This document shows positions 7,750-16,024 of a DNA stretch of 27,572 nucleotides, one piece after another. The DNA comes from JBFWQM01 sp050249455 (GTDB lineage Bacteria; Pseudomonadota; Alphaproteobacteria; MPNO01; VGEU01). The position numbers and the translations under genes were made by a program. The stretch is from contig JBFWQM010000046.1 of the NCBI GenBank assembly GCA_050249455.1, positions 1 through 27,572 on the forward strand. Direction: 5' to 3'. How positions within the stretch are numbered: position 1 is the stretch's first letter; every line of letters starts with the position of its first letter. Below the pieces are notes generated by a model. The model was given only the letters and a program-made list of their open reading frames with translations, did no database searches and was not told the origin of the DNA.

Positions 7750-8784
7750 TCACGCGAACGCCGGCATCACCTCGGCGGCGAAGTCGCGCATCAGCTTCGA
7801 CGACGCCTGCGCACCGGCAAGGAGGACGTACTCGACGCCGCCGTTCCGCAGCTGGCGGAGCTGGTCCACGATCTCGCCCGGCGTGCCGATCAAGGTGCCC
7901 TCCACCGCCGCGAGCCGAAGGTCGGGGTCGGAGTTCATGCTGGAGACGTAGCGGCCGTCGGCGGTGCGCCCGAGCTGGTTCATGCGGTCGAGCGCGGCGA
8001 TGCGCTGGTTGATCGCCTGCTCGCGCTCGTCGTCGTCGCGCACGATGGCGATGCCGCGCGCGACCGCGACCGACATCGGGTCGAACGGACGGCCGGCCTG
8101 CTCCACGGCGTCGCGGTAGACGCGGAAGCGGCTGAGCGTCACGTCGAAGGTGGCGAACTGGTCGAGCATCAGGCTGTAGCCGCCGGCCGCCGCGTCGCGG
8201 ATCGATTCCGGCCGGCCCGCGGCGAGCCACAGCGGCGGGTGCGGCTTCTGCACCGGCGGCGGCTCCACCACGATGTCCTCGAAATGCCAGCGCGCGCTGT
8301 GGTGCGAGAAGCGCTGGTCGGACGACAGCGCCGTCTTCAGCAGCGCCATCGATTCCTCGAACCGCTCGCCCGCCTCTTCCAGCGGGATGCAGAAGTGGTG
8401 GAACTCGCTGGGCCGGTAGCCGCGCCCGACGCCGAGGTCGAGGCGGCCGTTCGACAGCACGTCGATGGTCGCCGCCTGCTCGGCCAGCAGCACCGGGTTG
8501 TGCCACGGCACCACGATCACCGCGGTGCCGAGCCGGATCCGCGTCGTGCGCGCCGCGAGATAGGTGAGCAGGTTGAGCGAGGCCGAGACCTGGCCGACGC
8601 CGGTGAAATGGTGCTCGACCAGGAAGATGCTGTGGAAGCCGAGCGACTCGGCCTCCTCGATCGCAGCCACGAACGTGTCGTAGTCCTGGCTGTCGTCGGA
8701 TCGCGCCGCCGGCTCGCCGCGGGACGCCGCGCCGCCGCGCGGGGTGGCGCGCGCCGTGGCGCCGCCGAACAGACCGAACTTCAC
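7750..8784 (-). CDS. LLM-class flavin-dependent oxidoreductase (luciferase-like)
   Basis: A 344-aa TIM-barrel protein of the bacterial luciferase-like monooxygenase family. Members use FMN (or F420 in other clades) with a reductase partner. Visible motifs are MKFGLF at the N-terminus, SIFLVEHHFTG (52-62), the RIRLGTAVIVVP strand, LAEQAATIDVLSNGRLDLGV and the GRGYRPSEF loop, all standard for the FMN-type group. Residues 9-33 form an unusual Ala/Arg/Gly-rich insertion after the first strand. The start is GTG, preceded by GGGAGG at five bases. It is the last gene of the long minus-strand block, 63 bases after the hydratase. Substrate is unknown; the context suggests a catabolic monooxygenase. 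Confidence 0.92.
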   Translation of the reverse strand: MKFGLFGGATARATPRGGAASRGEPAARSDDSQDYDTFVAAIEEAESLGFHSIFLVEHHFTGVGQVSASLNLLTYLAARTTRIRLGTAVIVVPWHNPVLLAEQAATIDVLSNGRLDLGVGRGYRPSEFHHFCIPLEEAGERFEESMALLKTALSSDQRFSHHSARWHFEDIVVEPPPVQKPHPPLWLAAGRPESIRDAAAGGYSLMLDQFATFDVTLSRFRVYRDAVEQAGRPFDPMSVAVARGIAIVRDDDEREQAINQRIAALDRMNQLGRTADGRYVSSMNSDPDLRLAAVEGTLIGTPGEIVDQLRQLRNGGVEYVLLAGAQASSKLMRDFAAEVMPAFA

Positions 8785-8847
8785 GCCCGCCTCCCGTTGC
8801 CGTGGCCGCGACCGATGCTGGCGGAAATCCGGCGCGGCGACAACCCG

Positions 8848-9717
8848 TCAGGCGAACCCGGCCGTCGCCGTCATGGCGATGCCGCCGTCCGCAGCGGCCG
8901 CCCACAGCGTCGCCGACCGGCCGTCCGCCGCCGGCTCTCCCGCCAGGGTGAACGGCGCGGTGTCGTGCAGCGGCTTGCCCGACCGGAAGGAGAATGCGGT
9001 CACCGCCGCATCGGGCCGGTTGTCGTGCGCCAGCTCCAGCATCAGCCGGGCGATCAGCATGGCCTGGACCAGGAGGCCGGGCATGCCGAGCGTCTCCACC
9101 GCATAGCGGCGGTCGTAGTGGATGCGGTGGCTGTTGAACGTCAAGGCCGAGTGGCGGAACATCAGCACCGGGTCGGGATCGACGGTGCGCGACCACACCG
9201 CCGCGCCTGGCGCCGGCCGTGCCCCTGCCGCGCCGCCGCTGCCGCCCCCGCCGCCGGCCGGGCGGTAGACGATGTCGTTCTCCTCCACCGCCGCGACGCC
9301 GCGCGGGCCGATGACCCGGTGCTCGATGCGCGCGAAGATCAGCCGGCCGCTGCGGCCGTCCTTCGCCTCGAAGCCCATCACCTCCGATTCGCGCGCGATC
9401 GGCTCGCCGATCAGGATCGGCGCCCGGAAGGTGAAGCGGGCGCCGGCGAACAGCTTGTGCGGGAAGTCCGCGATCGAGGGCAGCAGGGCCTCGTCGCGCG
9501 GCAGCCCGTCGGCGCCGAGCCGGTCGGGCGGCAGCTTCGGCGTGCAGAACATGCCATGCCACAGCGGCGGCAGCGCGTCGCCGTCCCGCGGCGGCGGGCC
9601 GCCGCGGCCAAAGGTCGCCATCATCGCCGCCACCGGCGCGGCGGTGACGACGTCGTGCGCGACGACCTTCCGCCCGGCCGATTCCCGCAGCGCCTCGGGG
9701 ACCGCAGCCAACGTCAC
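8848..9717 (-). CDS. MaoC/HTD2-like acyl-thioester hydratase (FAS1-type dehydratase N-domain)
   Basis: A 289-aa double-hotdog protein resembling the HTD2/mesaconyl-C4-CoA hydratase group, which hydrate or dehydrate 3-hydroxyacyl thioesters. The N-terminal hotdog half includes LPPLWHGMF (49-57) and a KLFAGARFTFRAPILIGEPI stretch (88-107). A Gly/Ala-rich linker (154-172) follows. The C-terminal half carries TFNSHRIHYD (193-202), the modified hydratase active-site motif of this group. Start is GTG 9717, which overlaps the TRAP permease stop by four bases (GTGA), so translation is coupled to the transporter. The coupling suggests that the imported carboxylate is processed as a CoA ester. Exact substrate is not determinable; mesaconyl-, itaconyl- or a longer 3-hydroxyacyl-CoA are possibilities. 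Confidence 0.85.
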   Translation of the reverse strand: MTLAAVPEALRESAGRKVVAHDVVTAAPVAAMMATFGRGGPPPRDGDALPPLWHGMFCTPKLPPDRLGADGLPRDEALLPSIADFPHKLFAGARFTFRAPILIGEPIARESEVMGFEAKDGRSGRLIFARIEHRVIGPRGVAAVEENDIVYRPAGGGGGSGGAAGARPAPGAAVWSRTVDPDPVLMFRHSALTFNSHRIHYDRRYAVETLGMPGLLVQAMLIARLMLELAHDNRPDAAVTAFSFRSGKPLHDTAPFTLAGEPAADGRSATLWAAAADGGIAMTATAGFA

Positions 9718-11705
9718 TGCGCCGCCGCCTCGGCCGGCCGGCTCGATCGCCGGACGAGGTACTCGAGCAGATACACCGTCAGCCCGACCACGATGGCGCC
9801 GATCGAGAACGGCACGATCGAGACGCCCGCGACGGTGGTGCCGGGAACCACCGCCAGGATGCCGGCGACCGTGAGCAAGGCGCGCTTCGTGGCCGAGAGG
9901 TCGCGCCACAGGTAGCCGACCATCGCCGCGGTCACGAAATGGATGCCGACCAGTGCGCTGAAGGTGTCGAACACGACGTGGAACACCGATCCCATCAGCA
10001 GGATGCCGGGCGAGATCACGAAGATGAACGGCACCACGAACATCGCCCACCCGATGCGGCAGGCGGCGGCGGCCGTCATCATCGCCCCCGCCCCGCTGAT
10101 GTTCGATGCCGCGAAGGCCGCCAGCGCCACCGGCGGGGTGATCATCGACAGCATGCCGAAGTAGATGATGAACATGTGCGCCGACATCTTGTTGAGCCCG
10201 GCCTGCACCAAGCTGGGCGCGATCAGGGTCGCCAGCAGTACGTAGACCGCCGTCGTCGGCATGCCCATGCCCAGGATGATGCTGATCACCGCAGTGATGA
10301 GGAGCAGGATCACGATGCTCTCGCCGCCGATCTTCACCAGGAACAGGGTGAGCGCGAAGGCGAGCCCGGTGGTGTTCAGGATGCCGATCACGATGCCGGC
10401 GGCGGCCACCGTGGTGAACAGGTCGGACGTCGTCCGCCCGGTCGACGCCAGCGACCCGTAGAGATCGGGCAGGCGGATGCGCTTGCCGCGATAGGGCCGC
10501 AGCGCGCCGACCACGAAGATCGTGACGGCGGTGTAGATTGCTGCGACCTCCGGCTCGCTCTCCATGAAGAACATCATGAACAGCAGCACGGCGAACGGCA
10601 GGATCAGGTGCCAGCCGTCGCGCAGCACCTCGGCGACGACCGGCAGCTTGTCGTTCAGCCGGGTCAGCTTGTACTTGCCGGCGAGCAGGTCGACCTGGAA
10701 ATAGAGGCCCATGTAGAACAGCACCGCCGGCAGCGCCGCGGCGAGCGCGACGTCGGCGTATTCGATCTGCAGGAACTCCGCCATCAGGAACGCCGCGGCG
10801 CCCATCACCGGCGGCGCGAGCTGGCCGCCGGTCGACGCGACCGCCTCGATCGCGCCGGCGTTCTGCGCGCTGTAGCCGGTGCGCTTCATCATCGGGATGG
10901 TCAGCACGCCGCTGGACACCACGTTGGAGACGGCGCTGCCCGAGATCATGCCGAACATCGCCGAGCCGACGACGCCGACCTTGGCCGGGCCGCCGCGGGC
11001 GCGGCCGAAGCCGGCGAGGCAGAGGTCCATGAAGAAGTCGCCGCCGCCGGAACGCAGCAGCACCTCGCCCATCCAGATGAACATCAGCACCACCGTCGCG
11101 CCGATGGTCAGCGGCGTGCCGAGCAGCGCGCTGGGGTCGAAGGCGAGGTAGGAGATCAGCGCGTCGAGCTTCACCGGCTTGCCGCGCAGCGCGTCGGGCA
11201 TCAGATGCGCGACGGAGGCGTAGGCCAGGAACAGGCAGACGACGCTGAGCAGCGCCCAGCCGGTGCAGCGGCGCAGCGCCTCCAGGGTCAGCACCAGGAC
11301 GATCGCGCTGAGCGTCAGGATCTCCGGCGTGCGGAACGACACCTCCAGGAGGAGCCGCGGGTATTCCACGGCAATCCAGGCGCCGGTCGCGAAGGCGACC
11401 CAGCCGATCGCCATGTCGAGGATCGGCAGCCCGCCCTGGCGCTTGCCCTTCCAGCTCACCCCGTGGAACGCCGTCGACAACGCGAGCCCGAGCACGAGGC
11501 CGAGGAACTGCTCGGTGTAGAACGCGTAGCCCATGCGCTGGGGCAGTTCCAGCGCCCACGCCAGGCACACCAGGGTCAGCGCCGCGGCGAACGCGTCCGT
11601 GCTGCGCTTCAGGATCGGGTGCGGCGCGCGCGCGCTCTCGGCCTGGATGGTCTCCGACGCGAGTCCGCCGGGGATCGGGGTCGCTGCCTTGCCTTGTTCC
11701 GCCAT
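9714..11705 (-). CDS. TRAP transporter fused permease, TAXI type (copy 1)
   Basis: A 663-aa inner-membrane permease in which the small and large TRAP subunits are fused, as usual for TAXI systems. The N-terminal part (about 36-165) carries four to five hydrophobic segments corresponding to the small subunit. The large-subunit signatures are GSAMFGMISGSAVSNV (247-262), the TIPMMKRTGY segment (269-278) and EAVASTGGQLAPPVMGAAAF (287-306), with a second internal repeat later (GMGMPTTAVYVLLATL). It uses ion gradients to import a ligand delivered by a periplasmic TAXI protein. ATG 11705 gives the normal start; a longer frame to 11759 is not needed. The stop overlaps the hydratase start. Very similar to the permease at 11867-13837, so the two are paralogues. 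Confidence 0.95.
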   Translation of the reverse strand: MAEQGKAATPIPGGLASETIQAESARAPHPILKRSTDAFAAALTLVCLAWALELPQRMGYAFYTEQFLGLVLGLALSTAFHGVSWKGKRQGGLPILDMAIGWVAFATGAWIAVEYPRLLLEVSFRTPEILTLSAIVLVLTLEALRRCTGWALLSVVCLFLAYASVAHLMPDALRGKPVKLDALISYLAFDPSALLGTPLTIGATVVLMFIWMGEVLLRSGGGDFFMDLCLAGFGRARGGPAKVGVVGSAMFGMISGSAVSNVVSSGVLTIPMMKRTGYSAQNAGAIEAVASTGGQLAPPVMGAAAFLMAEFLQIEYADVALAAALPAVLFYMGLYFQVDLLAGKYKLTRLNDKLPVVAEVLRDGWHLILPFAVLLFMMFFMESEPEVAAIYTAVTIFVVGALRPYRGKRIRLPDLYGSLASTGRTTSDLFTTVAAAGIVIGILNTTGLAFALTLFLVKIGGESIVILLLITAVISIILGMGMPTTAVYVLLATLIAPSLVQAGLNKMSAHMFIIYFGMLSMITPPVALAAFAASNISGAGAMMTAAAACRIGWAMFVVPFIFVISPGILLMGSVFHVVFDTFSALVGIHFVTAAMVGYLWRDLSATKRALLTVAGILAVVPGTTVAGVSIVPFSIGAIVVGLTVYLLEYLVRRSSRPAEAAAQ

Positions 11706-11798
11706 GGTCGGCTTCGTCCTCGCTGTGGGGAAAGGGCGAATGTCGGCCACGACGGGCAACGGTCCGCCGCGGCGACAGCGCCGGCGGCAGGGTCGCCC

Positions 11799-11866
11799 CT
11801 AATCCACCGGCGCGATCGTCTGGTTACGCGCCGCCCAGGTTTCGGCCTGCTTGGCGACCGGTCGCG
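11799..11866 (-). pseudogene. Coding-like orphan tail between the two TRAP permeases
   Basis: Immediately past the stop of the second permease, another minus-strand frame stays open to a TAG at 11799-11801 and reads PVAKQAETWAARNQTIAPVD. Its codon third positions are strongly G/C and the composition resembles a genuine protein C-terminus, unlike most shadow frames here, which are Arg/Pro-rich. It has no start of its own and is out of frame with the permease. It could be the surviving 3' end of a deleted gene, or chance. The other permease ends without such a tail. I do not recognise the peptide. Confidence 0.3.
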
Positions 11867-13837
11867 CTACGGCGCTGCCGGCGCCGTGCGCCGCACCGCG
11901 CGGTATTCCATGCCAAGCACCACGATGCCGATCGCCATCGCCGCCAAGCTTACGATGGTGGTGTCCATGCCGCCGACCTTGAAGCCGGGGACGATCGCGA
12001 TCAGGCCGCACAGAGCCAGGATGATCCGCTTGGCCATGTCGATGTCGCGCTGGAAGAACCCGACCATGGCGACGGTCACCAGGTAAATGCCGATGAAGGC
12101 GCTGATGAAGTCGAACACGATCGCCTGGGTGGAGCCGATCATCAGCAATGTCGGCGACAGCACGAACATGAACGGGATGACGAACTTGGTCCAGCCGACG
12201 CGGCAGGCCATCCAGCCCGTCTCCATCGCCCCGGCGCCGGAGATGTTCGCCGCCGCGAAGGCCGCGAGCGCGACCGGCGGGGTGATCATCGACAGCATGC
12301 CGAAGTAGAGCAGGAACATATGCGCGGCCATCTTGGTCAGCCCCGCCTGGACCAGGCTGGGCGCCATCAGGGTCGCAACCAGGACATAGACCGCCGTGGT
12401 CGGCATGCCCATGCCGAGGATGATGCTGATGAGGCCGGCGAGGATCAGCAGCACGACGATGCTGTCGCCACCGACCTTGACCAGGAACAGGGTGAGCGCG
12501 AACGAGAGGCCCGTCAGGTTGAGGATGCCGATGACGAGGCCGGCCGCGGCCAGGGTGGTGAACAGGTCGGTCGTCGTCCGCCCGGTGCCGGCAAGCGAGC
12601 CGAAGATGTCGGACGGCTTCAGCCGGTGGCCGCGATAGGACCGCAGCATGCCGACGACGAAGATCGCCACCGTCGCGGCGATGCCCGCCACCTCCGGCGC
12701 GCTCTCCCAGTAGAACATCGCGAAGATCAGCACGCCGAACGGCAGCACCAGATGCCAGCCGTCGCGCAGCACCTCGCCGGCGATCGGCAGCGCCTCGGTG
12801 AGCGCGCCCAGCCGGCGCTTGCCGGCGATCAGGTCGACCTGGCAGTACAGGCCCCAGTAGTAGAGGATCGCCGGCACCGCCGCGGCGATGCAGACCTCCG
12901 CGTAGGTGATCTGCAGGAACTCCGCCATCAGGAACGCGGCGGCGCCCATGACGGGCGGCATGAGCTGGCCGCCGGTGGAACCGACCGCCTCGATCGCGCC
13001 GGCCTCCGTCGCCTTGTAGCCGGTGCGCTTCATCATCGGGATGGTCAGCACGCCGACCGCGGCGACGTTCGACACCGCGCTGCCCGAGATGGTGCCGAAC
13101 AGCGCCGAGCCGACGACGCAGATCTTGGCCGGACCACCGCGGCGCTTGCCGAAGAACGCCATCGCGATGTCGATGAAGAAGGCGCCGCCGCCAGAGCGGA
13201 TCAGCACCTCGCCCATCCAGATGAACATGATGACGACAGTGGATCCGACCACCATCGGCGAGCCGTAGATCGCGCTGGGGTCGAACGCGAGGTAGGAGAC
13301 CAGCGCGTCGAGCTTCACCGGCTTGCCGCGCAACGATTCCGGCATCAGGTGGGCGACCAGCGCGTAGAGGAAGAAGAACAGCACGACGCTGAGCAGGGCC
13401 CAGCCGGTGCAGCGCCGCAGCGCCTCCAGCACCAGCAGGATGATGATGACGCTGATGACGAGGATCTCGACCGTCCGGAACGACACTTCCAGGAGCAGCC
13501 GCGGATACTCCACCGCCACCCACATCCCGGTCCCCAGGCCGAGCAGGCCGAGCGCCACGTCAACCGCCGGGAAGGCGGCGCCGTGGCGCTGGCTGCGCAC
13601 GTTGAAGCTATGGAACGCGACGGCGAGCGCCAGGCCGAGGATCAGCGCCAGGAACTGCTCCGTATAGAAGGCGTAGCCCAGCCGCTGCGGCACCTCCAGC
13701 GCCCAGACGATGCACGACAAGGTCAGCATCGCCGCCAGGAAATAGGTCGCCGCCTGGATATAGCGGTGCTGCTTTCCCGCGGCGACGGCATGCATCGTCT
13801 CGGAGGACATTTCGGCGGTGGGGCTGTGGGTCGCCAT
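11867..13837 (-). CDS. TRAP transporter fused permease, TAXI type (copy 2)
   Basis: A 656-aa fused permease paralogous to the gene downstream. The same signatures appear in the same order: the FYTEQFLALILGLALAVAFH small-subunit region, GSALFGTISGSAVSNV, a TIPMMKRTGY segment, EAVGSTGGQLMPPVMGAAAF and GMGMPTTAVYVLVATL. The close similarity over the whole length indicates tandem duplication followed by divergence mainly in the N-terminal 40 residues, the loops and the C-terminus. ATG 13837 was chosen; a TTG three codons upstream is possible, and neither has a strong Shine-Dalgarno. The first solute-binding protein gene ends 50 bases upstream, so this is probably one operon. About 160 bases separate it from copy 1, including the orphan tail described separately. 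Confidence 0.95.
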   Translation of the reverse strand: MATHSPTAEMSSETMHAVAAGKQHRYIQAATYFLAAMLTLSCIVWALEVPQRLGYAFYTEQFLALILGLALAVAFHSFNVRSQRHGAAFPAVDVALGLLGLGTGMWVAVEYPRLLLEVSFRTVEILVISVIIILLVLEALRRCTGWALLSVVLFFFLYALVAHLMPESLRGKPVKLDALVSYLAFDPSAIYGSPMVVGSTVVIMFIWMGEVLIRSGGGAFFIDIAMAFFGKRRGGPAKICVVGSALFGTISGSAVSNVAAVGVLTIPMMKRTGYKATEAGAIEAVGSTGGQLMPPVMGAAAFLMAEFLQITYAEVCIAAAVPAILYYWGLYCQVDLIAGKRRLGALTEALPIAGEVLRDGWHLVLPFGVLIFAMFYWESAPEVAGIAATVAIFVVGMLRSYRGHRLKPSDIFGSLAGTGRTTTDLFTTLAAAGLVIGILNLTGLSFALTLFLVKVGGDSIVVLLILAGLISIILGMGMPTTAVYVLVATLMAPSLVQAGLTKMAAHMFLLYFGMLSMITPPVALAAFAAANISGAGAMETGWMACRVGWTKFVIPFMFVLSPTLLMIGSTQAIVFDFISAFIGIYLVTVAMVGFFQRDIDMAKRIILALCGLIAIVPGFKVGGMDTTIVSLAAMAIGIVVLGMEYRAVRRTAPAAP

Positions 13838-13887
13838 GGTCGTCAACTCGTCAGAGGTTCAAGGGATGGGCCGGGAACGCGTTTGGA

Positions 13888-14853
13888 TCAGTCCTTCGGC
13901 GGCCACTGGCCGATCTCGGTGTAGAACTTGATCGCGCCGGGATGGAACGGCACGTCGTTCTTCTCGGTCATCTGCGCGGGGTTGAAGCGCAGCAGCACCG
14001 GCGTGGCGGCGGCGAGGTCCTCGCGGCTGGCGTGCAGCGTCTTGGCGACGTTGTAGGCGAACTCGTCGGTCAGCTTCGCGTTGCCGGTCAGGAACATGCT
14101 GTAGGCCATGACGTGGATGCTCTCCACGACGCCGACATTGTGCGGCGCCGGATCCATCTTGAGCGGGCGCGACGGGATGACCTTCTGCATCCGCGCGATC
14201 GCCTCCGGCGAGGTATCGATCGAGATGAAGCGGACGCCGCCGCGCGAGGCGAGCTCGGCGTGCGCCTTCTGCACCTGCGCGGTGCCGCCCGGGCCGATCG
14301 CCGCCGCATCGACGCGGCCGGCGGGGACCGCCTCTGCGGCGGCGAACAGGTTGATCATCGGCACGCCGCGCACGTCGTTCGGCGACAGCCCGCCGTTGGC
14401 GAGCAGCGCTTCCTGCACCACGCGGCCGGTGGTCATGCCGGCGTAGCCGGAGCCCAGCCGCATGCCCTTCAGGTCGGCGATCTTCTTGACCGGCGAGTCC
14501 GCCGGCACCATGAAGGCGAGCGGCAGCGGGAACAGCACGTTGATCAGCCGCAGGTCCGGGTTCGGCCGGGTGTAGTTGCCGGTGCCCTTGAACGAGGTCA
14601 GCACGTCATCGACGTTGCAGATGCCGAGGCTCACCTCGTTGGTGTTGACCAGCGGGATGTAGGTCGAGGTGCCGGCCATCGGCTGGACGCGGAACGGCTG
14701 CTTGAGCTTTTCGTCCAGCACCTTGGCGACGGCAACGCCGGCGTTGTACTGGAGCGAGCCCTGCGGGTTGGTGCCGATGGTCATCACGTCGGCCGCCATG
14801 GCCGGGCCGAAGGCGAGCATGCCGGCGACCGACAACACAACTGAAAGCTTCAT
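13888..14853 (-). CDS. TAXI-family TRAP solute-binding protein (SBP1)
   Basis: A 321-aa periplasmic binding protein of the TAXI family. The N-terminal signal peptide (MKLSVVLSVAGMLAFGPAMA) ends with a clear A-M-A site before ADVMTIG. The TAXI core follows: NPQGSLQYNAGVAVAKVLDE, then the STYIPLVNTNEVSLGI and GMRLGSGYAGMTTGRVVQEA segments. The C-terminus is IGQWPPKD, identical in all three tandem copies. AAGGAG lies nine bases before the ATG. Of the three binding proteins it is closest to the permeases. The last 66 coding bases differ at one position from those of SBP2. Ligand unknown; characterised TAXI proteins mostly bind dicarboxylates or amino acids such as glutamate. Confidence 0.94.
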   Translation of the reverse strand: MKLSVVLSVAGMLAFGPAMAADVMTIGTNPQGSLQYNAGVAVAKVLDEKLKQPFRVQPMAGTSTYIPLVNTNEVSLGICNVDDVLTSFKGTGNYTRPNPDLRLINVLFPLPLAFMVPADSPVKKIADLKGMRLGSGYAGMTTGRVVQEALLANGGLSPNDVRGVPMINLFAAAEAVPAGRVDAAAIGPGGTAQVQKAHAELASRGGVRFISIDTSPEAIARMQKVIPSRPLKMDPAPHNVGVVESIHVMAYSMFLTGNAKLTDEFAYNVAKTLHASREDLAAATPVLLRFNPAQMTEKNDVPFHPGAIKFYTEIGQWPPKD

Positions 14854-14940
14854 ACGATCGATCTCCTTGCGCCGGCGGACCGCGCCGGCATCGCTTCAAT
14901 CATGGACGCACCGACGGCGCGCCCAGCGCTCGACGTCCGG

Positions 14941-15903
14941 TCAGTCCTTGGGCGGCCACTGGCCGATCTCGGTGTAGAACTTGATCGCGCCGGGATGGAA
15001 CGGCACCGACACCTTCTCCGTCATCCGCTGCGGATCGAAACGCTGCAGCGCCGGCGCCGCGGCCACCAGCGGGTCGCGATTGGCGTGCAGGGTCTTGGCG
15101 ACGTTGTAGACGAGGTCGTCCGGCAGCTTCGAGTTGCCGATGAAATACATGCTGTAGGCCATGACCATGATCGGCTCCAAGACGCCGACCAAATGCGGCG
15201 CCGGGTCGATGCGCAGCGGCCGCGACGGCATGACCTTCTGCATCCGCGCCACCGCGTCCGGAGTCGTGTCGATCGAAATGAACCGCACGCCGCCGCGCGA
15301 GGACAGCTCGGCGTGCGCCTTCTGGACCTGCGGCGTGCCCGGGCCGATCGCCGCCGCGTCGGCGCGGCCGGACGCGACGAGATCGACGGCAGCGAACATG
15401 TTCACCACCGGAACCCCGCGCACGGCGTCGGGCTCGAGCCCCGCGTTGGCGAGCGCCGCTTCCTGGATCACCCGCCCGGTGGTCATGCCGGCATAGCCGG
15501 AGCCCATCCGCACGCCCTTCAGGTCGGCGATCTTCTTCACCGGCGAATCCGCCGGCACCATGATGCCGAGCGGCAGCGGGAACATGATGTTGATCAGGCG
15601 CAGTTCCGGGTTCGGCTTGGTGTAGGCGCCGGTGCCGGAATGCGCGGTCTGCGAATCGTCGACGTTGGCGATGCCGAACTGCACTTCGTTGGTGTTGAGC
15701 AGCGGCATGAACGTCGAGGAGCCGGCGGTCGGCTGCACGCGGAACGGCCGCTGCAGCTTTTCGTCCAGCACCTTGGCGATGGCGACGCCCGCGGTGTAGG
15801 CGAGCGATCCCTGCGGATGGGTCGCGATGGTGGTGACGTCGGACGCGAGGGCCGAACCGGCGGCGACGCTGCCGGCAAATGCAAGCATGACTGCAAGCTT
15901 CAT
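14941..15903 (-). CDS. TAXI-family TRAP solute-binding protein (SBP2)
   Basis: A 320-aa periplasmic protein paralogous to SBP1. The signal peptide ends at SALA before SDVTTIATHPQGSL. ATG 15903 follows GGGAGAGG at good spacing; a GTG one codon earlier is also in frame. Conserved blocks match SBP1 (PADSPVKKIADLKG, SGYAGMTTGRV, QKAHAELSSRGGVRFISID) with substitutions spread throughout and one residue fewer in the AAIGPG-TPQVQ region. The C-terminus FYTEIGQWPPKD is identical to that of SBP1. Having kept an intact frame, signal and core, it is probably functional, perhaps with altered ligand preference. Confidence 0.94.
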   Translation of the reverse strand: MKLAVMLAFAGSVAAGSALASDVTTIATHPQGSLAYTAGVAIAKVLDEKLQRPFRVQPTAGSSTFMPLLNTNEVQFGIANVDDSQTAHSGTGAYTKPNPELRLINIMFPLPLGIMVPADSPVKKIADLKGVRMGSGYAGMTTGRVIQEAALANAGLEPDAVRGVPVVNMFAAVDLVASGRADAAAIGPGTPQVQKAHAELSSRGGVRFISIDTTPDAVARMQKVMPSRPLRIDPAPHLVGVLEPIMVMAYSMYFIGNSKLPDDLVYNVAKTLHANRDPLVAAAPALQRFDPQRMTEKVSVPFHPGAIKFYTEIGQWPPKD

Positions 15904-16024
15904 CACACCTCTCCCGCTAGCGGCGTCTATGCGCCGGTGTCTCAGTCGTTATGGCGGGGGCGCGCCGCCGGCGCACCCCCGGTTCCGACGTGCGGCGCGC
16001 GGCGGCGCCTGGCCTCGCTCCTCC

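Noticed and set aside
8848..11568. A 906-residue minus-strand frame that would fuse permease and hydratase
   Set aside because: Its N-terminal 600 residues are an out-of-frame shadow of the permease. The real hydratase starts at GTG 9717, overlapping the permease stop.
11781..11800. GGGTCGCCCCTA resembling the end of a REP-like arm
   Set aside because: Only about eight bases agree with the repeat and there is no palindromic partner.
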